From contig OZ023186.1 in assembly GCA_963995505.1 (NCBI GenBank), positions 16,871,570 through 16,935,569 of the forward strand: 64,000 bases of DNA, written 5' to 3'. The position numbers and the translations under genes are program-made. Positions within the stretch are counted from its first letter, which is position 1; the number at the start of each line of letters is the position of its first letter. This document shows, in pieces, positions 21,634 to 32,520 of this stretch. The notes below the pieces were generated by a model that worked only from the letters and a program-made list of their open reading frames with translations, did not search any database and had not been told where the DNA came from. This DNA is from Hypericum androsaemum. Lineage: Eukaryota > Streptophyta > Magnoliopsida > Malpighiales > Hypericaceae.

Positions 21634-22625
21634 ATGAGTACTTTTGATAATGAGACTTGCAAAGAGGTTGAGGATGCTAAAAAAGTCATTTCGATGTTGT
21701 TGCTGGGTAATTACGAAGTTTCAAGATTGCTTGGAGAAGGTTCATATGGAAAAGTTTTATGTGTTTCAATGCTTAGTGGTCTGAGCTATGCTGCCAAGAT
21801 GATACATATTGAGAGCCCAGAGGATCTGTCTTCTCTTAGCCAAGAAGAAAATGTTCTGCATAAATTGAAGGCGTACCCTTGTGGATTTTGTAGAAACACT
21901 TGAAAACACCTCTGCTCATGGTATTGTGATTGAGCTAATGGATGAAAATTTTGGAGACTTCTTATTTGGGGCTACCTTATCTGCCTTCGAAGTGAAGTCT
22001 TTTCTATACCAGGTTCTTTTTGTTGTTGCACACTGCCATGACTATGGTATCATCCACAGAGATATAAAGCCCGGCAATTTATTGATTAATGCCAAGAAGA
22101 ACTTGCTCAAGCTTGTTGATTTTGGATCAGCAAGAATTGTTGTTGATATAGATGGAGATCAAGGAGTTTGCAATGTTGGTACTAGAGCCAATACTGCCCT
22201 AGGGATTTTGCTCGGTGATTGTAGTTATACTACTGTTGTTGACGTTTGGACTATAGGCTGTATTTTTGGACGGATGATGAAGGGCGACACGTTCTTTGAT
22301 GTGGAGGCTTCTGTTGTCGATGATATTAGTGATTATCCCTATGATGATAATTTGGAAGCACATCATGCATATAATAGAAAACTTGATGCAAAGCAACTTA
22401 AAAGCATATTCAACATTATGTGGACTCCAGCAGATAATATTTTGCCTGAAATTTCTGTTTTCGCTAAAAGCTATGCTATTCCTTACTGCTCACCTAAGAG
22501 ATTGAAGGAAGTTTTTGCTCATCTCGAGTCTTGGGGTTTGGAGTTATTGACTATAATGTTTCCTGGATCCTAGAGGATGAATCTCTGCTCATAGTGCTCT
22601 TGATCACCCGTACTTCAGCACCTGA
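21634..22625 (+). pseudogene. CDK-like Ser/Thr protein kinase, frameshifted and degenerate
   Basis: Intronless kinase-like sequence. The first segment (21634-21890) has the glycine loop GEGSYGKV, an AAKM lysine and a candidate helix-C Glu. A frame shift follows near 21885, where KAYP would be expected to run into VDFVETLEN. The second segment (to 22573) has [10 protein letters not shown] with the catalytic Asp, DFGSAR, and CDK-like [16 protein letters not shown]. The activation-segment block that should read like WYRAPE is ANTALG, so the APE motif is lost. A further stop and frame change follow; the C-terminal signature SALDHPYFST reappears in another frame and ends at TGA 22623-22625. I regard it as a dead CDK-type gene copy. 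The start Met at 21634 is preferred over an upstream Met at 21538, which lies in the flanking repeat. Confidence 0.8.
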
Positions 22626-22964
22626 CTTAAGGACAACAAGAGTGGTGAAAAAGATAGAAAAAAAAGAGAACATTTACTGGAGGGGATTGAATGCATAATC
22701 TTGGTACTAAATAGTCCGAAAAATGACATTGCGGCAAAAATGGGAAAAGAGAAAATCTAGCTTGGTTCAATTTGGGACATGTACTAATTAATTAGTGTGT
22801 GGATTACTAGATACAAATAGAAGATCCTTGTTGAGGAATATGGTTCGTTTTAGTCTACGGTCTTTCACTCGAGCTCCTGTGTTTGTTTCTTCTTCCTCGC
22901 AGTTTATTCAACTTATATTAACCAACTGAAGAATCTATAATATCATTTTTGTACCCAAAAAAAG
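22626..22964. other. 3' flank of the kinase pseudogene
   Basis: About 340 bp, AT-rich. It ends in a short A-run (22959-22965) immediately before the right direct repeat. No other feature is seen. Confidence 0.5.
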
Positions 22965-23249
22965 GAAAAACTTTGCAATATCTAATCAAGATGTTGTGTT
23001 CTAATTTTTTTATTTTGAGCTTCAACAATAGAAGATTGTTTAACCTTTAGTTATGTCATAATATTATGATATAGTTAAATCACATATTATGATATAAAAA
23101 AGTTATATTTTTGCCTTCTAAATAAACTATTATCTTTCCTAAATACCCTTCTAAAAAATTTATATTATGATATAAAAAGCTATAAATAGTTTGAAATTAT
23201 TACACTGCAATTTTTCCTTTTATTATACACTTTTATCTTTTGCAACATA
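22965..23249 (+). repeat. Direct repeat, right copy
   Basis: Matches 21326-21600, beginning GGAAAAACTTTGCAATATCT and ending near TTTTATCTTTTGCA. An internal TATTATGATATAAAAA-type word is repeated here but not in the left copy. No kinase sequence follows it. Confidence 0.75.
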
Positions 23250-23679
23250 TCTATTAGAATAAAAATAACAAATTGGAGATAAAGTTCGATAGGGAATTGA
23301 TCGCACTAAGGTTCATCCTTGCCATGACATAAATAACCCAACCCTTTATTTTTGTCGAATGTTCCATCCAACGACTACGAGCGCATCTGTGCTGTTGTCA
23401 AGCTACATTACATCACGGAAGATTTGTTTTATTAATTTTTTTTGTTCGTTATCTGCTTTGTTTTTGTTCACTTATATTTTATATAACTTGAGGGTGGAAG
23501 AAGGAGGAGAAGAATCACAAGCTGTTGATGACACAGAAACAACGTTTCTTCCTATCCAAGAACCGGAAGTACTTGAAAATTTTCTCTTCCTGTATTTCAT
23601 TTTCTAATTTTATAATTATGTCTCTACCTTTTTTCTCTTTATCTTTCTTCATGTTCGAAGAAAGTCATCGTTAATACTG
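23250..23679. other. AT-rich intergenic DNA
   Basis: No gene recognised. An 82-residue open frame (23359-23607) has a hydrophobic centre but no similarity that I recognise. Confidence 0.5.
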
Positions 23680-23882
23680 GGTCGGGCTTGGGCCATCAAA
23701 AAAAAATTATATATTTTTGATGTATATATAATATTCCAACTAATATTGGTAATAGAAAAAAATTAAGTAGTCAGAATAACTAATTATATTTCCATCATGG
23801 AACTTATTTCTATATTTTCAAATTAAGTTGCTTAGCCTAAAGCCCGAGAATGCGTTTTATTTTTTTTGCCCCAAGCCCGACC
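23680..23882. mobile_element. Possible foldback MITE
   Basis: About 203 bp with inverted ends: GGTCGGGCTTGGGCCA at the left and TGCCCCAAGCCCGACC at the right. The interior is AT-rich and non-coding. The GGGCTTGGGC style is seen in hAT-type MITEs. No clear target duplication was found. Confidence 0.45.
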
Positions 23883-24595
23883 TAGTAATTAGGGGCTTGT
23901 ATCTAGGTTTTTCTTTGTGACCCAGCCCGGTTTTATCTAGGAAGTGTTTACACGTGCTCAAATTGTAAAATAACGAACAAAGATTATAATTACACATCTT
24001 TTAAATTGTAATTTTGTCCAGCTACAATCATTTTTATCTCGCTCCAGTCTTCAAATTTCCTTTAGAGCATTAATAAAATCCATGAGTAATCCAAAAAGCC
24101 CAATTCTAATTTCATTTCAAATCAAGTTTACCTATAAACATTTTTACGTAATTAAAAATGTCGAAATCGAATTAACAACGTTAGTATTTGATATCCAATA
24201 GGTATGTGAATTACTTTGTAACCAAGTCATACGATCTTTTTCTCTTGATCTTCACAGAAACCTTTAGTGTTGGATTACTAAAACTGGCAACAACAATTTA
24301 AGCTTTGTAATTAACAAATATATTTAGGTGTCAATACGTTGTTTTTCCTGATTAACCCGGGAATCGGAACTCGTTTGCGGTTCCTTTATGAGTTGCTCTT
24401 TGGTGAAACTCCCTTCCTTTATTTAATAGTGAATTTCACCTAGGTGGGCCCCAGAACTTTTTATTCTACTCACTCAAGGAGAACAATAGTCTTTTTCTCT
24501 AAAGAACACTTTCCGAAATTCTGATTTTTGAAGAGAAAAAATTATCTTCGTTTTTCGTTCAGAAAATTTATTATGGCCACAACAAAACCTTATAT

Positions 24596-24890
24596 GGCTT
24601 TGATACCAATGATAGGTTTCAATCATATGTTCGTTATCATGAAACCTAATTTAATGACCAACCATTAAATTGTCATATATAAGTAATATATATTGAAGAA
24701 CAAAATTCAGAAGATCGTAATTAAAAATTGTCACCGGTCATTTCTTATACACAAATTGCCAAGCGTTTTTAATCAACGATATACACATCACTCTCCTCGG
24801 AACCTCCACACAGGGGCAACAATTGAAAACCTAGAGCCATTGGATGATCATCATCTGAACAATGTGGGCGGCAGGCGACTCGCATGATCA
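24596..24890 (-). mobile_element. Possible copia LTR remnant with primer site
   Basis: On the minus strand TGGTATCAAAGCC (24608-24596) is one base from the standard iMet primer site. It is preceded by a sequence ending CCTATCA, as the end of an LTR would be. The LTR would extend right to about 24890, where its outer end is not clear. No coding domains accompany it. Confidence 0.4.
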
Positions 24891-25554
24891 TGTTTAAACA
24901 AAATCGGATGAACGGTTGGAGGTGAGACTGAAAAATCGGGGTTGAGGTGCAATGTGCATTTTGGGTGGTTGAATGTCGAAGATGAAAGACCGGTGGGGTT
25001 TTTGAAAAATTATAAATAAAAATATGATTATTTTGTAATTTACCAAATTGACATGTTATCGTCGACTTATCCTAGTCAATTATAACCGGCTCGTCACATA
25101 AGCCACAAAATGATGTTGTTTACATCGAAAACTTTGGCAATTGTTTGTGTCCGCTAAGTCAAAAAAATTGAACTTGTTTTATATATTTTAAATCACATGT
25201 TTGCTAAATTGAAATCGCTAAGCATGACGTTTTTGAAATATAAAAATTAGACTTGTTTTATGTGTTTTAAACCACACTAGATATTTCAAAGTTTTAAATT
25301 TCAAGAAAGTGTGTTGCATAGGTAGATTATTTTCTTACAAATACACATTGGTTTTAGTCGAAAAAGAATGATAAAACGATTTTTAAACTTGTGTTTTCAT
25401 ATTTTTAACGAAATTTCTCTCTCTTTTTTTCACCTTACCAAACCCATCCTAACAGTTAGCTTCCCTTTCCACACCGAAGCCGCCCGAACCAGACTTATTC
25501 TCCGGCCGCCGTTGGCCCCGAGTAAGACGGAGGTCAAGGCAAAAGACGAGAGAA
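24891..25554. other. Upstream region of MED7
   Basis: AT-rich to about 25440, then pyrimidine-rich and GC-richer 5' leader sequence leading to the MED7 ATG. No transposon signature seen. A repeated word AACTTGTTTTATATATTTTA / GACTTGTTTTATGTGTTTTA occurs near 25170 and 25250. Confidence 0.5.
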
Positions 25555-26984
25555 ATGGCGACGGCGACCTACCCGCCGCCGCCGCCCTATTACAGGCTAT
25601 ACAAGGACTACCTAACAAACCCTAAATCCGCTCCCCCGCCTCCGCCTCCGTCTCCTATCCACGGCACCTACGGTTGTTTCGGCGGCAATTACACGGTAGT
25701 TCTCGTTCGTTCTTCTCTCTTTTTTCCCGATTATTTTTTCGCCTTTTTCGGGTATTGATCCGAGTAATTGCTCGTGTTATTGGCAGACCGACGATGTGTT
25801 GCCGACTTTGGAAGAGCAAGGGGTTCGCCAATTGTACCAGAAAGGGCCCAATGTTGGTAATTTTGCTTCTTCTTGCTTCGGCTTTGATTTCGGGTTTATT
25901 TTGTAGGGTGGAACGAAATGCGGGTCGAAACGAAAGAGATCGAGAGGGGGAGAAATGTGAGGGAGATATGGACATGCTATTAGTGTTTATCCCAGTAGTA
26001 ATAGTATGTGCGGATCAGTTGGAGAAACTCGAGCTCACCTTGTTTCATAGAGAAGCATTATTGCCTTTGGAGCCGATCAGTTGGAGCATTGGGCTACCTG
26101 ATTCATATTGTGGTGGAAGTCGTGCTGTCTAAAGATTGATATGCCGAAAGAATCCGCTAAAAGTTGGTCAAGGGCAAGGCATTGATTTCTGATGGTCAAA
26201 TTCGCTTCGAAAATGAGATGCAATGACTTTACGAACAGCATCTACACACTCTTTGTCCTGTAGAATCTTGAATGTGGTTTCATTATTTTTCGTTTGTAGA
26301 TTTCAAGAAGGAACTGAGGGCACTGAATAGAGAGTTGCAACTGCATATTCTTGAGCTCGCTGATGTTCTTGTAGAGAGACCGTCACAGTATGCTAGGAGA
26401 GTGGAAGACATATCACTTATATTCAAAAATTTGCACCACCTGTTAAATTCCTTGCGACCACACCAGGTATAAAAGATGTTTGGATTGTCTGTCAATGAGT
26501 TCAGTTAATTCGACGTCTGACATTGATTCGTGTTGGCTGGGTAATTTTTCAGGCTAGGGCCACTTTAATCCATATTCTCGAGCTTCAAATTCAACGCCGG
26601 AAACAAGCAGTTGAGGGTATTAAGAGGTATGCTGTTGAACTATGAGTGAGATACTTTGATTGCTCCAACGTGTTTGACTGCTAGGGTAAAACCATGAAAG
26701 TAATTCTGACGTATTAACTTTCATACTTCGGTTTTTGGCGGATTTTTGAGATTTAATTTAGCTTTCATACTTTGGTTGCTTGAAAGAGGAACTTACTGGT
26801 CTGTCTATTTTACTTTGAAGAATGCACTGGTGGACATCACTTTTTTGTTCAATGGTTGCACCCGCCCATGTGATTGCCTAACATATTTTCTTTCATTCTG
26901 GTTGCTGCCGCTTGCTTGAGCAGAAGAAGAGAAGAAGCGCAAAAGCTTCTAAAGGAGGCTCTTGCAACTTTAGACGGGCAGTAA
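25555..26984 (+). CDS. MED7: Mediator complex subunit 7 (five exons, complete)
   Basis: MED7 is a middle-module subunit of Mediator, the nuclear co-activator that links transcription factors to RNA polymerase II. Exons: 25555-25695, 25787-25856, 26300-26466, 26553-26626, 26924-26984. All introns are GT...AG and the phases join, giving 170 residues, close to the usual plant length. The N-terminus MATATYPPPPPYYRLYKDYL is the family signature. The next exon reads TDDVLPTLEEQGVRQLY, then DFKKELRALNRELQLHILEL, ADVLVERPSQYARRVEDISL and IFKNLHHLLNSLRPHQ. The fourth and fifth exons (ARATLIHILELQIQRRKQAV, RRREEAQKLLKEALATLDGQ) form the long C-terminal coiled-coil helix that pairs with MED21. The exon-1 Pro run is longer than I would expect. 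The start is the only Met that gives this conserved N-terminus. The gene is convergent with the RBR ligase downstream. Confidence 0.96.
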
Positions 26985-27878
26985 AGCTGCACTTCGAGCA
27001 AGGAGAGTTAATTCGCAAGGAAGCTGTTGGAACGTTGGTCATTGGCGACTGTTGCTGCTTCCCCGGAGGAAAGGACATAAAATTAGATCTCAGAATCTTA
27101 GTTGAACAATAGAAAAATCTGTGTTTTAGAGTCTAAAATGCTGATTCTGTATCGTTCTTCGCTCATACTAGCACAAGTTCCGTTTGCTCGTGTGTAATGA
27201 TATTGAGATGTGAAAGGAGACGAGGTCATCTTCGATGAAGAATCAATTCCATAGCTTCGTTTCAAATTTATTTAGGTTCGCCCAGAAGTTTTTCCGGCAT
27301 CTTGGCAGTACTTAGAACAGCCTGTTTCAGCCACTACTTGTGCCATGCTTGCTTTTCACTGATGAACCGGGAAGTGGAAAGAATTCCGGTTTGCCCTATG
27401 GTTCGTTTTTAAAAACATTGCTCGACTTATTGCTCGTTTTCCGACTCCCCTCTCCCCTTGGACAGTTCCGAGAACTTCCGGTTTCTGGGAAGTCCAAGCT
27501 TGGATGGTTAAGACTTGAAAGAGCAACTTTATTTTCTCATAAGCAGGCGCATCAAATTATGAATGCTCGAGGATCAAAGGTGAGCAAAAGTAGAGTTCAA
27601 CGGTAAAGACATTTTTCAACATCAAACGACTTGTGGTTTTTCTGTGGTTTTTCAATGGATCCAGAAATTAACGAGTTCAATTTTCGAAAGCTGGGCCTAA
27701 ACAACTGTGGTCTGTCCATGTTTGTCTAGTTCACCAAACATCAGAGAGCTTCGAGGATTTTGCTCAAAACTTCTCAGTAATCCAGTCCTATTGCTTCTTT
27801 TTTTCGGGGAAAGCAACTCAATCCCACAGCTCAAAATGGCATCTAGATCTCACCATCACATTCCCGGAAAAAAAGAAG
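26985..27878. other. Shared 3' region between convergent genes
   Basis: About 0.9 kb between the MED7 stop and the RBR ligase stop. It should hold both 3' UTRs. No further gene or repeat is seen. Confidence 0.55.
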
Positions 27879-30097
27879 CTATGGGTAATCCTCCTCGTAT
27901 TCAGAGTCAGTGTAGTCATCGTCATCTTCCTCCTCGAATTCATCTTCATCTTCACCAGACCAAATATTATCCTCCTCCCAGAGCGGGCACGAACATGTCG
28001 CTTTTTTGCCCTTCCACTCCGCTCCGCAATTGTAGCAAAACTCATACCCGCACCTGCAGAAGAATTGGATATTCAAGGAATGAAAGAACAATTCCAGTTG
28101 CATGAAGAAAATCTAGATTTAAGTAAAACATAGACGTATATGCAGAAACAGCATTTTTTGGTATTCCTACCCGAAAAAAAGAAGATAAGATTCAGGGTCC
28201 AGAAAGATTTACCTAACCTAATTCGGACCAAACTAATTTCTGTATAGAGATGTAAATTGACACCTTCTATCACGTAGTGGTTGGACCAATTTAAGATACA
28301 AAGACGAAATCCAAAACACTGCATTGGTTCCAAAGAGCTCCGGAGTAAAAGTTTCCGAATATTTTGTTGTTCTAAGCAATGTACTGTTCGATGACCTTTT
28401 TCCTAATAAATCCCTGGCTATATGCATTTGTAAAAACAAATATCTTCCAGTTAATACTAGCCGCTTTAGGATTAAGGAACGGTGATGGAGTACCTGCAGG
28501 TCATGTGATAGCATCCTTCAGCAAGCTCAATCATATGGTTGCACTTTATACACTGGCGCCATAAGCTGACTCTTGCGAGGTTCTTCAGTTTAACATCTTC
28601 TGCAGGGGCCCCGGGATTCAATCGCTTGTAATCCCCACATGTTAACGCATTATGCCAGGGGACTTTACAATTAATACAAAACAGGCCCTGACATTTCAAA
28701 CATCTCGTAGCCACAGATCGCAGAGCACCGGGAGATGCATCTTTAAGATGTTCTGAAATCTCTGCTTTAGACATCAATACTGAACATCTTGGATAAGGGC
28801 AGTACACCTTCTCTGAAACAGGGATCGAAGCTTCCTTTATGCGCTGTCTCAGAGTCTCAATCAGTTTAGGTGTCAAGAATTTCTGGCAGTTCTCAACACC
28901 AAGAGCGCTCTTGCAGCCTTCGTGAGGGCATTTGGGCAACACCCCATGAAGCAACTTTGCCTCGACATGCTGCCTCATGCAAGAAACACAGTACCGGTGC
29001 TTGCAATCAGCAACCAAAAACATGCGCTGGATATCAACATCCTCGGCACATATCACACATGTCTCATCGACAACCTTGCCAGAGCCCAACAATGCAGTCC
29101 CGTTGGCAAGCGAATCCACTGCCTCCCTCGCAAGCTTAAACGCATGTTGGATATCCGTGCGCGGAACAAACAATACGCCACTCTTGGCGAAATAATTCCT
29201 CAACAGAAGCCTCACCTGATCAAGCAACAGCGCAACCTTCCGCTGCTTCGGCTGCCATCTACGATTAACCTAACACAACAACAAATCCAATCAACACTCA
29301 CAAAACACGAAAACGCAAACAACGACAATAACAATACTACTCACAAGCTGGTAAAGCGGGAAGTAATCACAATAAATATCGATGTTCTTCAAATCCAAAT
29401 CAACAGCCGCATTGAGCCCCTCGATCAACGCCTTAAACTCGGCGAACATCTTGCTTCCCTGCATACCAACCATCGGCTTCCTAATCTCAAACACCACATT
29501 GTCCATCGGATCACAAATCGCGACCCCCAGCCCGACTACACTATCGCCAACCGCCTTCCCGCTACTACTACTGGCTCCGCTTTCCCTGGACCAGGCAGCC
29601 CCAACCAGGCCCTTCGAGTAGAGCCGGAACACGCTCCCTTCCTTGATACAGTTAATCCCGAGGACGTCGGACGGGAACGGCTCCTCGTACTCATCCCCGA
29701 ACTCCTCCCACTCGCTATCCGACATGTCGTCGATCTGACGCGCGACAGTCTGATCGTGGATGCGGCGATGGAGGTCGTACCGGCCCCGTTCGGTCTCGGC
29801 CAGAGACAGCTTCCGATCGCTCATCTCCTGCCGGACCCGAGCGATCTCGTCGGACTGGAGCGAGGCGGCGTCGTTTTCGGTAACCGCTAGGGTTTCGGGT
29901 TCCGGTATGGGGGCGGAGGAGGAGGAGGGGGCGACGGAGAGGGAGGCGGCGAGGGCCTCCTGGAGTTGCAGGCGGAAGGCGAGGTCGAGGTCGGACAAGT
30001 TGGCCGACAAGGAGAGAAGCTCCTCGTTCTGCTCGAGGAGGGCGGTTTCCATGTCGCTGTCCCTTGCGGCGTCGTTTTTGCGGGGGTGAGCATCCAT
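27879..30097 (-). CDS. RBR-type E3 ubiquitin ligase with N-terminal RNase H-like domain (three exons)
   Basis: Exons on the minus strand: 30097-29345, 29269-28494, 28053-27879. Junctions are CTT|GTGAGT, TTAG|GTTAAT, TGCAG|GTACTC and GCAG|GTGCGG. The joined product is 567 residues. Residues 1-100 contain a Leu-rich helix (ENLSDLDLAFRLQLQEAL-like). About 145-250 is an RNase H-like fold (SVVGLGVAICDPMDNVVFEI, AEFKALIEGLNAAVDLDLKN), found at this place in a plant RBR subgroup and not catalytic as far as known. RING1 starts CVICAEDV at 322 and runs to about 372. The IBR (YCPYPRCSVL to CKVPWH) spans about 405-460. RING2 starts C-IKC at 491; the Cys in EGCYHMTC (504) is the expected ubiquitin-accepting residue of RBR ligases. 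The C-terminus is very acidic (EDEDEFEEEDDDDYTDSEYE). Likely acts in cytosol or nucleus; substrate unknown. Confidence 0.93.
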
Positions 30098-31985
30098 AAG
30101 ACTGTGTGACAGACACGGCCTAGCCTTTGCCTTTTTAAATTGATTTTTACCTCTCTCGATTGCGAAATGCGGCGAGTGTTAACTATTATTAAAAAAAAAT
30201 TTGATACGAAAGCAAATACATAGATAAGAAAGTTAATAAAAGATATTCTAAACATGGTATGGTAAGGATTAGATATACTGTGCGTTTTCGTCATCGGCAA
30301 CATGGTGTAATTGGTGTTGATGGCTATGATGTTAGTTACCAGAGTTTAACAATTTTTCAAGAGAAAAGAGTATCACCGAAATATTGGTGAATATAATGAC
30401 AACTTACAAATATAAAGCGACATTGAGGATGTAATTTTGCGTATATGAGAACTGCGATACATCTAAAGTGTACTCGCAGAGCAAAAGTCGGACGAATCCA
30501 TCCAAAACTAGTTTAGCCACTAGCCAGAATAAGATGAACACTATCATCCGGATAACTCTTAGATAAGTGTTAGACCGATCCAATCAAAAACAGCCTAGCA
30601 AAAAATATATAAGAGTAATGGAAATGCACATAATACAAGATCCAGAAAATAAGCATAAAAGAGAACATAAACACGAACAATACCAACCCCTCCATTACTC
30701 AAACAGGGCCCGCTTTGGCTCGCCGAAAGTAGAGTCAGGAGCTTCGGTCAACCTCGAGTGAAGGCGAAGAGGAGGGAACGACGGCCCGAGCTCAGAGAAA
30801 CTTATGGGCGGTGGAAAAGCTTATGCTGCTTAGGGCGGAGGAGGCTTCAGCGGTCTAGGTGAGTGGCCACCAACTAAGTTGGGTAATTGGGTTGGGCGAA
30901 CTAGGCCGGACGACCTCGGTGGGCAGCCTCGAAGCTATGAACTGGGTTGGACGGCTTCAAAGGGCGACCTGGACGGAGCAACGCAGTGGGTTTCTCTCTG
31001 GAAGGTCGAGAGGTAAGGCCGGTAGAAGATCTACGGTAGAGGGCGGTTAGGTCAGTGGTGGGTCTACGGCTTTGGTGACAGGTTACCACCTCTCAGACGA
31101 AGGGCAGTGGACTCCGAGCTATGGGTAGGCCGGAGCAGAGAGTGAGAAAGGAGATCTTGAGGAAATGAGATGGTCGAGGATGAGTGGGTGGGCATGGAGA
31201 AGATGGATGCGTGTGTAGTGGTGATGGTTTGAGATGGGACGGCCGCCAAGAGAAAAGGGAAAAAACCCTAAATAGGTATTTGTACTCCCGAAATGGGAGA
31301 GTTTTAGATAGAGAAGGTGGTTAAAGGGAGAGATGAGAGCGCGTGAGACCTAAGTATTTGTAAATATTGGTAGGGAAAGGTTTTGATTGTGATCCAACTC
31401 GGACATAAATTAATCAAATAAATATTTGGATTATAAACATAAAAAATGAGATTGTATTGGATGCTGATAATAATAATATGATGGATGACACTATATGAAG
31501 TGAAATAAAGGCCGTTAATTTAGTGTATTCAAATGCGAGTGCACACCAGACGTGAGAAAGTTTCATGTGAGATATCAAGAATAATTTGATATTATCTTTT
31601 TGGTCCTAGATTCGGTACTGACTGGGCAAAAAAAAGCACCATCCGAACTAAGGGAAAAAGGGGTGACACCCAGTGGCAAAGTTGTTAATAACGATCAATT
31701 TCGGGTTAAACTCCTCCATTGGCAAAAATAAATGCGGGCATGTATCCCTTGACTTTCCAATTAGTCATCTTTTTTTCTTGGCAACTATTTTAGCAACCTA
31801 ATTAATGTTGAAATTCTCAATTTATTGTTGAGTGAATGAGTGATATAATTAAAACATTGCCTAATTAATGCAATTATTTTGCCTACTACACATACAAAGA
31901 TAAAAAAAAATAGAATCATCCCTAAAAAATACGACTTAATTTATAATATATCATATAAGGTTTATTTTATATCTCCTAGACATAT
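30098..31985. other. Intergenic DNA upstream of the RBR gene
   Basis: About 1.9 kb. The first 100 bp are the presumed promoter and leader of the RBR gene. A GC-richer island (30710-31260) has only short open frames on both strands and no family that I recognise. The remainder is AT-rich. Confidence 0.5.
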
Positions 31986-31989
31986 TTGA

Positions 31990-32365
31990 AATATTATTTG
32001 TGGTTAGGACAATGACAATGTAGTTATAACTAGACATACCATTATCAGTTACTAGGCATGCCATTATTGCTTACCCACTCATATCATTATCGCATGTTGT
32101 CATATATATGTTTGAATCTCCATAACATTGTAGTTATAAACATATCATTTCCACTTAGAAAGTCATACCATTATTATTTATCTAGACATATCATTATCGC
32201 AGGTTGCCAAATATATGTTGGAATAGGCATTATAATGTAGTTATAACCAGACATATCATTCTCACTTACCCAAGCATACCATTATCACTTACACATACAT
32301 TTCACTGTCACTTACTAAGGCATATTATTATCACTTGACCACACATATCATTATCATTTATTCTG
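31990..32365. repeat. Second degenerate ~23-bp minisatellite
   Basis: Diverged copies of a unit like CATACCATTATCACTTACCC, about 15 copies, with the longer words TGTAGTTATAA and ATATATGTT(T/G)GAAT recurring. The core resembles that of the array at 19.3-20.1 kb. Confidence 0.7.
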
Positions 32366-32520
32366 AGAAGTAGTTTTTTATAGTAAAAATTGAGTTTTTT
32401 TAAATGAGATTGAGTATTATACATATTTAACTTTTTGCCCACCTACACTGTTAATTTCTAATGAAAAAAATTAAAAGCGCTTGAGTGACCAATTAATTCT
32501 CCCTTTTCTCTTTCCTTTTC

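Noticed and set aside
28922..29890. 322-codon open frame on the + strand
   Set aside because: It is entirely antisense to exons 1 and 2 of the RBR ligase, which has clear domains and splice sites; the + strand frame has none.
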